Made by a program: the position numbers and the translations under genes | DNA from: Lachnospiraceae bacterium | GTDB taxonomy: Bacteria; Bacillota; Clostridia; Lachnospirales; Lachnospiraceae | Length of the DNA: 53,277 nt | Assembly: GCA_014799405.1 (NCBI GenBank) | Contig: JAAVIA010000001.1 | Coordinates: 60,717-113,993, forward strand | Direction: 5' to 3' | Notes under the pieces: model-generated | What the model saw: the letters and a program-made list of their open reading frames with translations, nothing else | The model's database searches: none | What the model was told of the DNA's origin: nothing | Shown here: piece after piece, positions 32,414 to 41,420 of the stretch | Layout of the letters: the number at the start of each line of letters is the position of its first letter | How positions within the stretch are numbered: position 1 is the first letter of the stretch

Positions 32414-33043
32414 ATGTTTAAAACAGAGCAGGAGCAATTTTGGGCAGGAAAATTTGGTGACGATTATATTGAAAGAAATAAGTCTTATTCAATTATTTCC
32501 TCCAACATTGCACTCTTTTCTGAAATATTCGGAAAAAATATGTCAAGAAAGGATGTAAACAGTCTTATAGAGTTTGGCTCTAATATTGGTATGAATCTTA
32601 GGGCAATCAATCTGATAAGACCGGAAATGAGCCTTGCTGCAATTGAGATAAATGAGAAAGCAGTGGGTATACTGAAGGAGCATTTTAAGGATAATGTTAA
32701 GGTGTATCAAAACTCCATATTGGAGTGTGAAATAGAGGAAAAATATGATATAGCACTGATTAGCGGTGTGCTCATACATATCAATCCTGATGAGCTGGAT
32801 ACCGTATATCGAAAGCTTTATGAATGTTCCAATAAATATATTATTATTTCAGAATATTATAATCCAAAGCCTACAGTTATAGAATATAGGGGAGAAAAAA
32901 ATAAATTATTTAAAAGAGATTTTGCAGGTGATATGCTGGACAAGTATCCGGATTTAAAACTGGTAGATTATGGCTTTAAATATCACAGGGACAATATGTT
33001 CCCAATGGATGATTCAACGTGGTTTTTGTTAGAAAAGTGTTAG
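32414..33043 (+). CDS. Pseudaminic acid biosynthesis-associated methyltransferase (TIGR03587 type)
   Basis: The 209-aa protein starts KTEQEQFWAGKFGDDYIERN, a signature of the methylases that occur between pseB and pseC. The SAM site is LIEFGSNIGMNLRAI at 51-65, and ALISGVLIHINPDEL near 114-128 is the motif IV region. It probably methylates the sugar, an intermediate or its acyl group; the substrate is unknown. RBS AGGAGG is 8 bases before the ATG. Unrelated in detail to the other two methyltransferases of the window. Confidence 0.85.
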   Translation: MFKTEQEQFWAGKFGDDYIERNKSYSIISSNIALFSEIFGKNMSRKDVNSLIEFGSNIGMNLRAINLIRPEMSLAAIEINEKAVGILKEHFKDNVKVYQNSILECEIEEKYDIALISGVLIHINPDELDTVYRKLYECSNKYIIISEYYNPKPTVIEYRGEKNKLFKRDFAGDMLDKYPDLKLVDYGFKYHRDNMFPMDDSTWFLLEKC

Positions 33044-33064
33044 GATAATGAGGAGATAATATTT

Positions 33065-34201
33065 ATGTATATCCCATATGGCAGACAATCAATAGATGAA
33101 AAAGATATACAGGCAGTTGTTGATGTTCTCCGTTCAGACTATCTTACAACAGGACCTAGGATTACGGAATTTGAAAACCGTGTGGCAGAATATGTGGGAG
33201 CCAAATATGCAGTTGCGGTAAACAGTGGTACGTCAGCACTTCACATAGCGTGCCTTGCGGCAGGAATAAAAGAAGGTGAGGAGGTTATTACATCACCGAT
33301 TACATTTGCTGCTTCCTCAAACTGTGTCCTTTATTGTGGGGGAACTCCTGTATTTGCCGATATAGATGAGCATACATATAATATTTCACCTACAGAGATT
33401 GAAAAGGCTGTAACGGAGCATACAAAAGCAATTATTCCTGTACATTATGCCGGCCAACCTTGTGATATGGATGCAATAATGGATATTGCAAAGAAATATA
33501 ACTTATTGGTCATAGAAGATAGTGCACACGCGTTAGGAGCATCATATAAGGGACGAAAAATAGGCAGTATAGCAGATATGACCTGCTTCAGTTTTCATCC
33601 TGTCAAACCAATCACCACGGGAGAAGGTGGTATGGTGGTGACAAATAGTGAAGAGTTATATAAGAAGCTTGTTTTATTTAGAAGTCATGGCATAACAAGA
33701 GACGAGTCTGTAATGACAGAACAGCAGGGAGATTGGTATTACCAGCAGTTGGAGCTTGGATACAATTACCGGATAACTGATATTTCCTGTGCTTTGGGTA
33801 TTAGTCAAATGGATAAGCTTGATAAATTTATTGATAGACGCAGACAGATTGCCAATCGGTATAATGAGGCATTTAAGGATATCGATGAGATAAAAATACC
33901 TACACAATTAAGTGGTTGTGAAAGTGGATGGCATTTATATATGATTCAGGTTCCGGCTGATTGCAGAAAGATAATATTTGACAGTCTGAGAAAAAGTGGA
34001 ATAGGAGTTAATGTACATTATATTCCGGTTTATAAGCATCCATATTACCAAAAAAATGGTTTTGATGGAGTGTGCTGCAAAAACGGAGAGGCATTTTACA
34101 GCAGAGCTATAAGCCTGCCTATTTTCCCACTTTTGACGGATGAACAGCAGAATTATGTGATTGAGCAGGTGTTGAGGATAGTAAAAGAAAGTACATTGTA
34201 G
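33065..34201 (+). CDS. pseC: PseC, UDP-4-keto-6-deoxy-AltNAc C4 aminotransferase
   Basis: The 378-aa DegT/DnrJ-type PLP enzyme converts the PseB product (after C5 inversion) to UDP-4-amino-4,6-dideoxy-beta-L-AltNAc with glutamate as donor. VNSGTSALHIACLAAGI at 52-68, EDSAHALGASYKGRKIG at 151-167 and FSFHPVKPITTGEGGM with the PLP lysine at 181 are typical for PseC. C-terminal HYIPVYKHPYYQ also fits. RBS GAGGAGATAA. Confidence 0.95.
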   Translation: MYIPYGRQSIDEKDIQAVVDVLRSDYLTTGPRITEFENRVAEYVGAKYAVAVNSGTSALHIACLAAGIKEGEEVITSPITFAASSNCVLYCGGTPVFADIDEHTYNISPTEIEKAVTEHTKAIIPVHYAGQPCDMDAIMDIAKKYNLLVIEDSAHALGASYKGRKIGSIADMTCFSFHPVKPITTGEGGMVVTNSEELYKKLVLFRSHGITRDESVMTEQQGDWYYQQLELGYNYRITDISCALGISQMDKLDKFIDRRRQIANRYNEAFKDIDEIKIPTQLSGCESGWHLYMIQVPADCRKIIFDSLRKSGIGVNVHYIPVYKHPYYQKNGFDGVCCKNGEAFYSRAISLPIFPLLTDEQQNYVIEQVLRIVKESTL

Positions 34202-34218
34202 ATGGGGGATTCTGTACT

Positions 34219-35751
34219 ATGTGGGAAAAAATGTGCAAAAAGCTGTTGCAGAAATTATCTGAGGGGATTCTTGATTTTAAATTATTTGAAGATTTGTTTG
34301 AACTTGCAAAAGATGAGTCTGAGGCTGAAAAAAGTGAGCTTATTGAACACCTATTTTCTTATATCGGAATAAATATCTGGCAGGACATTTTTATATATTC
34401 ATTTGCTTTGAAGCTTAGTCCTAAAGAAAAAATTTTATCTGATTTTTTATATCTTTTATTATCTGACAATTGCCTTGATTGGAAACAGATGAATTTCCTG
34501 TATTGGCAAATTGGTACGGCTATTTTTATGACCCCCGAGATAAATAATATCAATACTGTTAAATTAAGTTGGAAGCTTCTCCAAAAAGTATTTTGTATGT
34601 GTAAAAAAGCATTGGAATTAGACTTGAATCCAATTCCAAAGGAGGAAAGAAACAAAGAACTTGCAGTTGTAATTACGGGACAGTTTTTAGGAGAGGAACA
34701 TGGACCTACAAAAACAGCCTTGGACAGATGTTATGTATTACAAAAACAATTAGGAAAAAGGGTATTACTTATAAATACAGCAGAATTATTAACCATGCAG
34801 GGAAGGCTTCCTTTTTTTGGAACAATGGAGGGAAACTATATTCCGCAGTTACTTGAAGAACAGACGGTAAATTGGAAAGGGGAAACCTTTCAGTATTATC
34901 AATGCGAAAATATAATGCCGAACGAAGATGAAATTATTAGCTTGATAAATGCGGTTAAAAGACTAAAACCATCTGTGGTTGTGGAGATAGGAGGAAGCAG
35001 TTTAGTAGTAGGGTTAATTAATGAAATGATACCAGTGTTAGATGTTGGAACCATTCAGTCCGGGTGTTCCCAGACATTAGCGAAGTATCAGATTATTAAC
35101 GATAATATGTTGGAGTATGCCAATAGCCTCATAGAAGCTATGAATAAGGACAAATCTCATATTATTCAGGGAAGATTTACATTTTCTTTGAAAAAACAAA
35201 CTGAAATTGTTAAACGTGAGGATTTTGGAATAAGTGAGGATGCATTTGTTATGGCAGTTGTAGGAGCACGGCTGGATGAGGAAATGGATGAAAGCTTTAT
35301 GCAATTTCTTGATGATACTCTAAGAGATAATATGCTTATAGCAGTTATTGGCAAGTGTGATTCTTTTGAAAATAAGCTGTCAAGGCATCAAAGATTAAAA
35401 AATTATATGTTTAATATGGGATTTTGTTCTGATATTTTGTCCCGGCTTGAACTTTGTGATTTGTACATTAATCCTACGAGACGAGGCGGAGGAACCAGTG
35501 TAGTGGAGGCGATGTTTAAAGGGAAACCTGCAATTACTGTTAACTTCGGAGATGTTGCAGGGATAGTAGGAGATAGATTTTCTTGTAAAGATTACAATGA
35601 AATGGGAAAACTGATTGAAAGATATTATGAAGATAAGGAATTTTATGAGGAACAATCAGGGTATGCACGTCAGTTGGCCTATACTTACTTAGATTCTGAC
35701 AACGAGTTTGTACGGATTGTCAGGGAGTATGAAAGCAGAATAAAAAGTTAA
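34219..35751 (+). CDS. GT-B-fold glycosyltransferase (510 aa)
   Basis: Residues 1-140 are helical and without a family I recognise; from about 150 a two-domain GT-B enzyme follows: VVITGQFLGEEHGPTKTALD, AVKRLKPSVVVEIGGSSLV, then the second domain with DAFVMAVVGARLDEE and, near residues 415-445, LCDLYINPTRRGGGTSVVEAM, the nucleotide-binding motif of GT4/GT41-like enzymes. It may add a further sugar to the flagellin glycan or a lipid/protein acceptor. No signal peptide. It lies 17 bases after pseC in the same direction and precedes a methyltransferase. Confidence 0.75.
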   Translation: MWEKMCKKLLQKLSEGILDFKLFEDLFELAKDESEAEKSELIEHLFSYIGINIWQDIFIYSFALKLSPKEKILSDFLYLLLSDNCLDWKQMNFLYWQIGTAIFMTPEINNINTVKLSWKLLQKVFCMCKKALELDLNPIPKEERNKELAVVITGQFLGEEHGPTKTALDRCYVLQKQLGKRVLLINTAELLTMQGRLPFFGTMEGNYIPQLLEEQTVNWKGETFQYYQCENIMPNEDEIISLINAVKRLKPSVVVEIGGSSLVVGLINEMIPVLDVGTIQSGCSQTLAKYQIINDNMLEYANSLIEAMNKDKSHIIQGRFTFSLKKQTEIVKREDFGISEDAFVMAVVGARLDEEMDESFMQFLDDTLRDNMLIAVIGKCDSFENKLSRHQRLKNYMFNMGFCSDILSRLELCDLYINPTRRGGGTSVVEAMFKGKPAITVNFGDVAGIVGDRFSCKDYNEMGKLIERYYEDKEFYEEQSGYARQLAYTYLDSDNEFVRIVREYESRIKS

Positions 35752-35768
35752 TATTAAGGAGATTATAT

Positions 35769-36458
35769 ATGCTGTCAGAAAGAAATAAAGAGGAAATGAG
35801 ATTGTGGTCTGAACATAAAGAAGTAAATGAAATTAAATATCCCAGTGAGCCTGTGATAAGATATTTACATAATAATTTTCCTATAGGAAAAGACAATAAA
35901 ATTTTGGATTTTGGATGTGGGACAGGGAGAAATACACTTGTGATGGCAGATATGCAGTTTGACATATATGCTGCAGATTACAACGAGATATGTCTGGAAC
36001 GTACAAAAGAGAAATTGGAAAAAATTAATTATCAAAATGTAATATATATAAAAAATGACAGGACAAGTATTCCTATTGAATCAAGCATTTTAGATTGTAT
36101 TGTGGCATGGGGTGCTTTATTTTATTGTAATGCCGCAGACAGAAATCTTTTATTTTCGGAGCTAAACCGTATATTGAAAATAGGGGGATGCTTTTTAAGC
36201 GATTTTAGAACAAAGGAAGATTATTTATATGGGAAGGGAAAGGAAATAGAAAAAGATTACTTTATTTTAGAGGAATATTTACCGGGAATGAACTATTGGT
36301 TTTGTGATGAGAAAGCAATTAGAGAGTTATATAGAGAGCATGGATTTGAAATTGTAAATCTGGAGAAGGCGGACTTTTACAGAGATAATATGGAAAAAAA
36401 GGTGTCACATTATCACGTTTGGGCGAAAAAGGAGAGAGAACAGTGTGTAAAAATATAG
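35769..36458 (+). CDS. SAM-dependent methyltransferase
   Basis: The 229-aa class I methyltransferase has motif I ILDFGCGTGRNTLVMA at 45-60 and AADYNEICLERTKEKLEK as motif II. It resembles the methyltransferase at 51200-51856: both have KYPSE-V-R before the SAM site and a YG-G-EIEKD-F segment near residue 150, so the two are paralogues. Sugar O-methylation is likely from context. Its end overlaps the pseF start by 16 bases. Confidence 0.8.
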   Translation: MLSERNKEEMRLWSEHKEVNEIKYPSEPVIRYLHNNFPIGKDNKILDFGCGTGRNTLVMADMQFDIYAADYNEICLERTKEKLEKINYQNVIYIKNDRTSIPIESSILDCIVAWGALFYCNAADRNLLFSELNRILKIGGCFLSDFRTKEDYLYGKGKEIEKDYFILEEYLPGMNYWFCDEKAIRELYREHGFEIVNLEKADFYRDNMEKKVSHYHVWAKKEREQCVKI

Positions 36459-37153
36459 CAATTATTCCGGCAAGAGGCGGAAGTAAACGTATACCAAAGA
36501 AAAATATAAAAGCTTTTTGTGGAAAGCCAATTATTTCATATTCAATACAGGCTGCTATAAATAGTAACATATTTGATGAAGTAATGGTTTCTACAGATAG
36601 TGAGGAAATTGCCAATATTGCCATGACCTATGGTGCAAGAGTTCCTTTTTATAGAAGTGAAGAAACATCTGATGATTTTGCAACAACGAGTGATGTATTG
36701 TTAGAGGTTTTGAATGGATATGAAAGGATGGGAAAAACCTACAAATATGCATTTTGCATATATCCTACGGCTCCATTTTTAACGACAGATTTGATTTTGG
36801 AAGCAGAGGCATTGATGAAAGCTAAACAACCGGATGAAGTTGTAACGGTAGTTGAATTTTCTTACCCACCGCAAAGGAGTTATATTATTACGGAAGAAGG
36901 GACACTAAAATATAAATATACGGAATATATTAATTCACGTTCACAGGATTTAGAAAAATGGTATCATGATGTTGGGCAGTTGTATGTTTACAATGTTGAG
37001 AATTTTCGTAAAAATAAAGGCAGTATTAAAGGGAAAGTTATGCCAATTATAGTGTCTCCGCTTGTTGCGCAGGATATTGACACGGAGAATGATTGGATTT
37101 TAGCGGAAGAGAAGTACAAGCTGATGAATAAAATTGGTGGAGGGGTATCATAG
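36443..37153 (+). CDS. pseF: PseF, CMP-pseudaminic acid synthetase (pseudaminate cytidylyltransferase)
   Basis: The 236-aa protein activates pseudaminic acid with CTP. IIPARGGSKRIPKKNIKAF at 6-24 binds CTP; VMVSTDSEEIA near 46-56 and the C-terminal LVAQDIDTENDWILAE are typical for PseF. The GTG at 36443 is chosen because AAGGAGA is 8 bases upstream and the IPARGGSKR motif is then at its usual place. An 8-codon longer frame lacks an RBS. Ends 5 bases before pseI. Confidence 0.93.
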   Translation: MCKNIAIIPARGGSKRIPKKNIKAFCGKPIISYSIQAAINSNIFDEVMVSTDSEEIANIAMTYGARVPFYRSEETSDDFATTSDVLLEVLNGYERMGKTYKYAFCIYPTAPFLTTDLILEAEALMKAKQPDEVVTVVEFSYPPQRSYIITEEGTLKYKYTEYINSRSQDLEKWYHDVGQLYVYNVENFRKNKGSIKGKVMPIIVSPLVAQDIDTENDWILAEEKYKLMNKIGGGVS

Positions 37154-37158
37154 GTAAT

Positions 37159-38205
37159 ATGAAATCAAATGACTATAGTATCATAGACAAAAATCATGTA
37201 TTTATCATTGCGGAAATGTCGGCAAATCACATGCAGGATATAGAACGTGCTAAAAAGATAATTTCAGCGGCAAAAAACTCGGGCGCCGATGCTGTAAAAA
37301 TACAGACATACCGACCTGACACCATAACGGTAGACTGTTATGGCGATGAGTTTTTATGTACTCCGGGTAGTCCATGGGAGGGAATGAATCTATTTGAATT
37401 ATATAAAAGTGCATATACACCATGGGAGTGGCATGAGGAGTTGTTTGATTATGCAAATAAAATTGAAATTCCAATGTTTTCCACACCATTTGATTTAACA
37501 GCAGTAGATTTTTTGCGTAAGTTTGATATGCCTGCATATAAAATTGCATCATTTGAAATAAATGATATACCATTAATAAAAAAGGTTGCCACAGAAATGA
37601 AGCCCATTATTATGTCCACAGGGCTGGCAACTTTAAGTGATATTGAACTTGCAGTTAATACATGTAGGGATGTTGGAAATAATCAGATTATATTATTAAA
37701 ATGCGTATCAGAGTACCCTACCCCATATGAGGATATAAATCTTAGAACCATGGCTAATATGAAGGAAACCTTTGAATGTGAAGTTGGTTTATCTGATCAC
37801 TCTTTGGGTAGCAGTGTGACTGTTGCAGCAGTCGCATTAGGTGCTAAAGTTATTGAAAAGCACTTTACACTTAGCAGGGCAGAAGGAGGTGCAGATGCTG
37901 CGTTTTCGATGGAACCTGAAGAATTCAAAAAAATGGTCGAAGATGTAAGAAACGTGGAAAAAGCACTTGGAAATATAACATATTCTTTAACAGAAGGACA
38001 ACAAAAAAGTAAAGAACGTTCCAGGTCTTTATACATTGTTGAAGATATAAAAATGGGAGAAGAGTTAAACGAACATAATATGAAATCAATCAGACCGGGT
38101 TATGGATTACATACAAAGTATTATGAAGGCCTTTTGGGAAGAAAAGTAAAAAAAGATTTAAAAAAGGGAACGGCCTTGGATTGGAGCTATATTGAAGATG
38201 AATAG
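37159..38205 (+). CDS. pseI: PseI, pseudaminic acid synthase
   Basis: The 348-aa NeuB-family protein condenses phosphoenolpyruvate with 6-deoxy-AltdiNAc. The barrel starts FIIAEMSANHMQDIERA (about 15-31) and has AVKIQTYRPDTIT, the metal/sugar-site STPFD, CVSEYPTPYEDINL and GLSDHSLG; the SAF (antifreeze-like) domain at about 287-345 has RSRSLYIVEDIKMGE and IRPGYGLH, diagnostic for PseI versus LegI. It overlaps the next gene. Confidence 0.95.
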   Translation: MKSNDYSIIDKNHVFIIAEMSANHMQDIERAKKIISAAKNSGADAVKIQTYRPDTITVDCYGDEFLCTPGSPWEGMNLFELYKSAYTPWEWHEELFDYANKIEIPMFSTPFDLTAVDFLRKFDMPAYKIASFEINDIPLIKKVATEMKPIIMSTGLATLSDIELAVNTCRDVGNNQIILLKCVSEYPTPYEDINLRTMANMKETFECEVGLSDHSLGSSVTVAAVALGAKVIEKHFTLSRAEGGADAAFSMEPEEFKKMVEDVRNVEKALGNITYSLTEGQQKSKERSRSLYIVEDIKMGEELNEHNMKSIRPGYGLHTKYYEGLLGRKVKKDLKKGTALDWSYIEDE

Positions 38206-39184
38206 TAGCATGAATATACTGATATTAAGTGTAGGGACAAAGTGTAAGCTGGTAGAGTATTTTAAAAATGAAGGTGCATTTGACAAGATAGTAACAACAG
38301 ATTGTGCCGAACACGTGCCGGCAGCATATATTTCTGATATGCATTACCTTGTTCCACCAATAAAGTCTGCGGATTACAGAACAACAATAAACGAAATATG
38401 CGAAAAAGAAAATATAAATGTTATCTTACCGTTATATGAGGATGAGTTAGAACTTATAGCTACATATAAATCTGAGTTTGAAGATAGAGGTATATTAGCT
38501 GTTATATCTGATGCTGCTATAATACGAATGTGCAGGGATAAGTATGCCTTATATAAAAACCTTGTGAAACATGGTATTTCTTGTATCGACACATATGATT
38601 TTGACACAGAGCAGGATTTAATATCAAGGTTACCGCTTCCTGTGATTGTAAAACAGCGAAAAGGCGCAGGCAGTGTCGGAATGTTTAAAATTTGTGATGA
38701 AAGCCTTATGGATTATCTTACAAAAAAAGAGAAAAATTTAATTGTTCAGCCATATATTGAAGCGGAAGAATATGGCATAGATGTATACGTGGATTTAATA
38801 GGAGGTCATATTGTTGAAATATTTGCAAAGAAAAAGCTTCGTATGAGGGATGGTGAAACAGAAATATCAAGGGCAATAAAGGATGATGCCCTTTTTGAAT
38901 TGGTAGAAAAAATAGTGAGAGTTATGAATTTCGCAGGGCCAATAGATATGGATATTTTTAAATATAACGGAGAGTATTATTTGCTTGAAATTAATCCACG
39001 TTTTGGAGGAGGGTATCCGCATGCTTATGAATGTGGGGTTAATTTTATGAAGTATATTGCCAACAATGCACAGGGCAAAATGAATCCTCCTCAAATTGGA
39101 AACTACAAAACCGGTAATATATTGCTAAAATACAAGGAGGTAATGCTGCTTAATGAGGAGGAATCAAATGAAAAGATTTCTTAG
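38198..39184 (+). CDS. ATP-grasp ligase (carbamoyl-phosphate-synthase-like)
   Basis: The 328-aa protein has a pre-ATP-grasp domain (ILILSVGTKCKLVEYF, NVILPLYEDELELIA) and an ATP-grasp domain: LPVIVKQRKGAGSVGMFK (about 148-165) for ATP, LIVQPYIEAEEYGIDVYVD and the metal-binding PIDMDIFKY with LLEINPRFGGGYPHA. Such ligases form amide or ester bonds between a carboxylate and an amine. Its position after pseI suggests attachment of a small acid or amino acid to the nonulosonate or to its precursor, which is inference. The start may be ATG 38198 or 38210, or TTG 38192; GGAG at 38183 fits the first two poorly and the last best. The stop shares bases with the convergent gene. Confidence 0.75.
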   Translation: MNSSMNILILSVGTKCKLVEYFKNEGAFDKIVTTDCAEHVPAAYISDMHYLVPPIKSADYRTTINEICEKENINVILPLYEDELELIATYKSEFEDRGILAVISDAAIIRMCRDKYALYKNLVKHGISCIDTYDFDTEQDLISRLPLPVIVKQRKGAGSVGMFKICDESLMDYLTKKEKNLIVQPYIEAEEYGIDVYVDLIGGHIVEIFAKKKLRMRDGETEISRAIKDDALFELVEKIVRVMNFAGPIDMDIFKYNGEYYLLEINPRFGGGYPHAYECGVNFMKYIANNAQGKMNPPQIGNYKTGNILLKYKEVMLLNEEESNEKIS

Positions 39185-40251
39185 CCTTTCCAATCCTGAA
39201 TACGTTCAACAATGTACTGAAGCTGTTTTTTGGTATACCTTTGATCACATGGAATTGACAGCAAATGTTCTGACAGGTAATTGACATTTTTTTTGTCAGT
39301 CAAAAGCCGCCAATGAACGCTACAATAAATATCATGCTCAATAAGGTATTTTAGTAAGTCATCACGTTTGTCACATTTTATAACAAGCATCATAGGTGTA
39401 GTATTCTTGCTACGTGGACAAAGACACATGCTCTTGTCTATATCGGAAATTTGGTTATATAAAAAGTCGTAGTTTTGCTGCCGTATTTCCCGTATTTTTG
39501 ATATGTCGATATTAGCCAGATAAACCCTACTTATATGGGACATAGTTCTAATTGTATAATCAGTAAAAATATCTTTTATGGAGAGATTATAGTACTCAAG
39601 ATATAGTTTTTTTAATTCAGAATCCCTGTATCCATTTTGAATATATTCACGTTTTAAAGTTTGCGTTAATAAGTAATAGCTTGTATATATGCTGGTATCT
39701 TTTGATTCTTCTATGTTAAGTTCATTTGCTGAAAATAAAAATGCGCCATCAGGGATTGCAAACCATTTTCTCAGACTACCGATGATATAGTTTCCGAAAC
39801 CTATTCTGTCAGTACCAAGAAGATTTAAGGTTACATCTTCAATTATGGTAATGCCGTTTTTTTTCCAAGTTTCAAAAATAATTATGTCATCGTCGTTGAA
39901 ACGACTATCAAATAAATGTGCAATGTAAACGTATTTGAGATTTAATTCCGTGATTTTTTTGTTTATTTCACGTGTGTTGATTTTCATATCTTCATATACA
40001 GTGTATTCAATATATTCCCAACCAGCTCTGAGAATGGAATCTTTGACAGTTTCGCATATAAAGTCAGGTACAAAAATAACAGCATGTTTATTATGCAACA
40101 AAAGCATTAATGCCTCAATTGCATTGCGACCGCTCTGAAAAAAATACTTTTTAAAAAAAGTGCCATATGCCAAATCAATATTATGAATTGATTTGCCACA
40201 ATCTATATAATATTTATTTTTGTCCAGCTCAATAACACTACCAAATTCCAT
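39181..40251 (-). CDS. PLP-dependent aminotransferase-like protein (DegT-like fold)
   Basis: The 356-aa protein is the only minus-strand gene in the glycosylation island. SGRNAIEALMLLL at 40-52, VPDFICETVK at 61-70, ITIIEDVTLNLLG at 134-146 and GSLRKWFAIPDGAFLF at 158-173 fit fold-type-I enzymes of the DegT family, with Lys162 as the probable PLP lysine and Asp139 the pyridine-N partner. The usual SFHPxK motif is replaced by SLRKW, so the substrate is not predictable. GGAGA lies 7 bases upstream of the start. Its TAA overlaps the TAG of the ATP-grasp gene in the shared TTAG at 39181-39184. A sugar or amino-acid transaminase with a role in the same glycan is inferred. Confidence 0.7.
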   Translation of the reverse strand: MEFGSVIELDKNKYYIDCGKSIHNIDLAYGTFFKKYFFQSGRNAIEALMLLLHNKHAVIFVPDFICETVKDSILRAGWEYIEYTVYEDMKINTREINKKITELNLKYVYIAHLFDSRFNDDDIIIFETWKKNGITIIEDVTLNLLGTDRIGFGNYIIGSLRKWFAIPDGAFLFSANELNIEESKDTSIYTSYYLLTQTLKREYIQNGYRDSELKKLYLEYYNLSIKDIFTDYTIRTMSHISRVYLANIDISKIREIRQQNYDFLYNQISDIDKSMCLCPRSKNTTPMMLVIKCDKRDDLLKYLIEHDIYCSVHWRLLTDKKNVNYLSEHLLSIPCDQRYTKKQLQYIVERIQDWKG

Positions 40252-40331
40252 TATATTTCTCCTGCCATCATAATTATATTTATGATAAAAGAATAAAGCT
40301 TTTGTGGATAAATTTCAAGAGACAAAGTTTC

Positions 40332-40360
40332 TTGATGTTACAAAAGGGTTAGTGTATAAT
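40332..40360 (+). promoter_or_regulatory. Sigma-A promoter of pseG and downstream genes
   Basis: TTGATG (40332-40337), 17 bases, TATAAT (40355-40360), with TG one base before the -10 box (extended type). It is the only clear promoter in the island after 27344 and restarts transcription beyond the minus-strand gene. Confidence 0.7.
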
Positions 40361-40400
40361 GTTAAATAGGGGCAGTATCTAGCTGAGATGGTGGTGTATT

Positions 40401-41420
40401 ATGATAGGATTTCGACTTGATGCAAATGAACAAATTGCAACAGGGCATATGATGAGGTGTATAGCTATTGCAAAGCAGTGCCGATTGTTGGGGGAAGATT
40501 GTATATTTCTGTTAGCAGAAAATAAAAATACAGCATTTTTGGAAGAAAATCAACTTGAATACCATGTATTAAATATTGATTGGCAAGACTGGGATAGCAG
40601 TATTCCCAAAGTAATTGAGGCAATTAATAAATACCGAATTCGTTGTTTGGTTGTGGATTCTTATCAGGTAACCTCGGAATTTTTTAAAGAATTAAATACT
40701 ATTACAAAGCTTTTTTATATGGATGATTTGTGTAGAGAAACATATGCGGTACATATGGTATTACATTATTCCCAATGGGGGGATGAAAGAACAATTGAGG
40801 ATTTGTATTGCAAAACAGATACGGTTACATATTCAGGATTGAAGTATGTACCTTTAAGGACTGAATTCTTACAAATAACAGAGAAACGAAAAAAAAAGCA
40901 GATTCTAATTGCAACAGGTGGAACGGATCCGTTACATTTCACATTAAGACTTTGCAAACAGTTGTTGAATGACGCAGCATTTGATATATATGATATATGT
41001 GTTGTACTAGGTAAAATGAATGGTGATAAAGATGAAATTGATATGCTTGCAAAGAATAATAAAAGACTGAAGGTGTATCAGAACATAAAAAACATGAGTA
41101 CGGTGATGGCGGAAAGCGTGATTAGTGTTTCAGCGGGAGGTATGACAGTTTATGAACTGCTTGCCTGTGGTGTGCCGGTTGTATGCTTTGGATTTTCTGA
41201 CGATCAGGTTGTTATGGGAGAAAAAATGGATAAATCTGGGATGGTCATATGGGCTGGGGATGCCAGAACAGACATTAATAATGTAATTGTAAATACAATA
41301 GATGGTTTAAAAAAATACATGATTGAGGATACAAGAAATTTGTCATTAAAGCTAAAAAGTATGGTGGATGGCAAAGGATGCGAAAGAATAGCAAAAATTC
41401 TAAGGGAGAGTACCATATGA
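40401..41420 (+). CDS. pseG: PseG, UDP-6-deoxy-AltdiNAc hydrolase
   Basis: The 339-aa GT-B-like hydrolase removes UDP to give 2,4-diacetamido-2,4,6-trideoxy-L-altrose. FRLDANEQIATGHMMRCIAI at 4-23 has the catalytic histidine (His16) in the GHxMRC motif; ILIATGGTDP near 168-177 and SAGGMTVYELLACGVPVVCF near 245-264 form the UDP site. There is no fused PseH domain. It starts with ATG 40401 after GAGATGGTGG, a weak RBS, and overlaps Maf copy 3 by ATGA. Confidence 0.93.
   Translation: MIGFRLDANEQIATGHMMRCIAIAKQCRLLGEDCIFLLAENKNTAFLEENQLEYHVLNIDWQDWDSSIPKVIEAINKYRIRCLVVDSYQVTSEFFKELNTITKLFYMDDLCRETYAVHMVLHYSQWGDERTIEDLYCKTDTVTYSGLKYVPLRTEFLQITEKRKKKQILIATGGTDPLHFTLRLCKQLLNDAAFDIYDICVVLGKMNGDKDEIDMLAKNNKRLKVYQNIKNMSTVMAESVISVSAGGMTVYELLACGVPVVCFGFSDDQVVMGEKMDKSGMVIWAGDARTDINNVIVNTIDGLKKYMIEDTRNLSLKLKSMVDGKGCERIAKILRESTI

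Noticed and set aside
39181-40251. LegC or PseC paralogue
   Set aside because: The lysine motif is SLRKW rather than SFHPxK, and the EDxAHxxG motif is missing; the substrate cannot be assigned.
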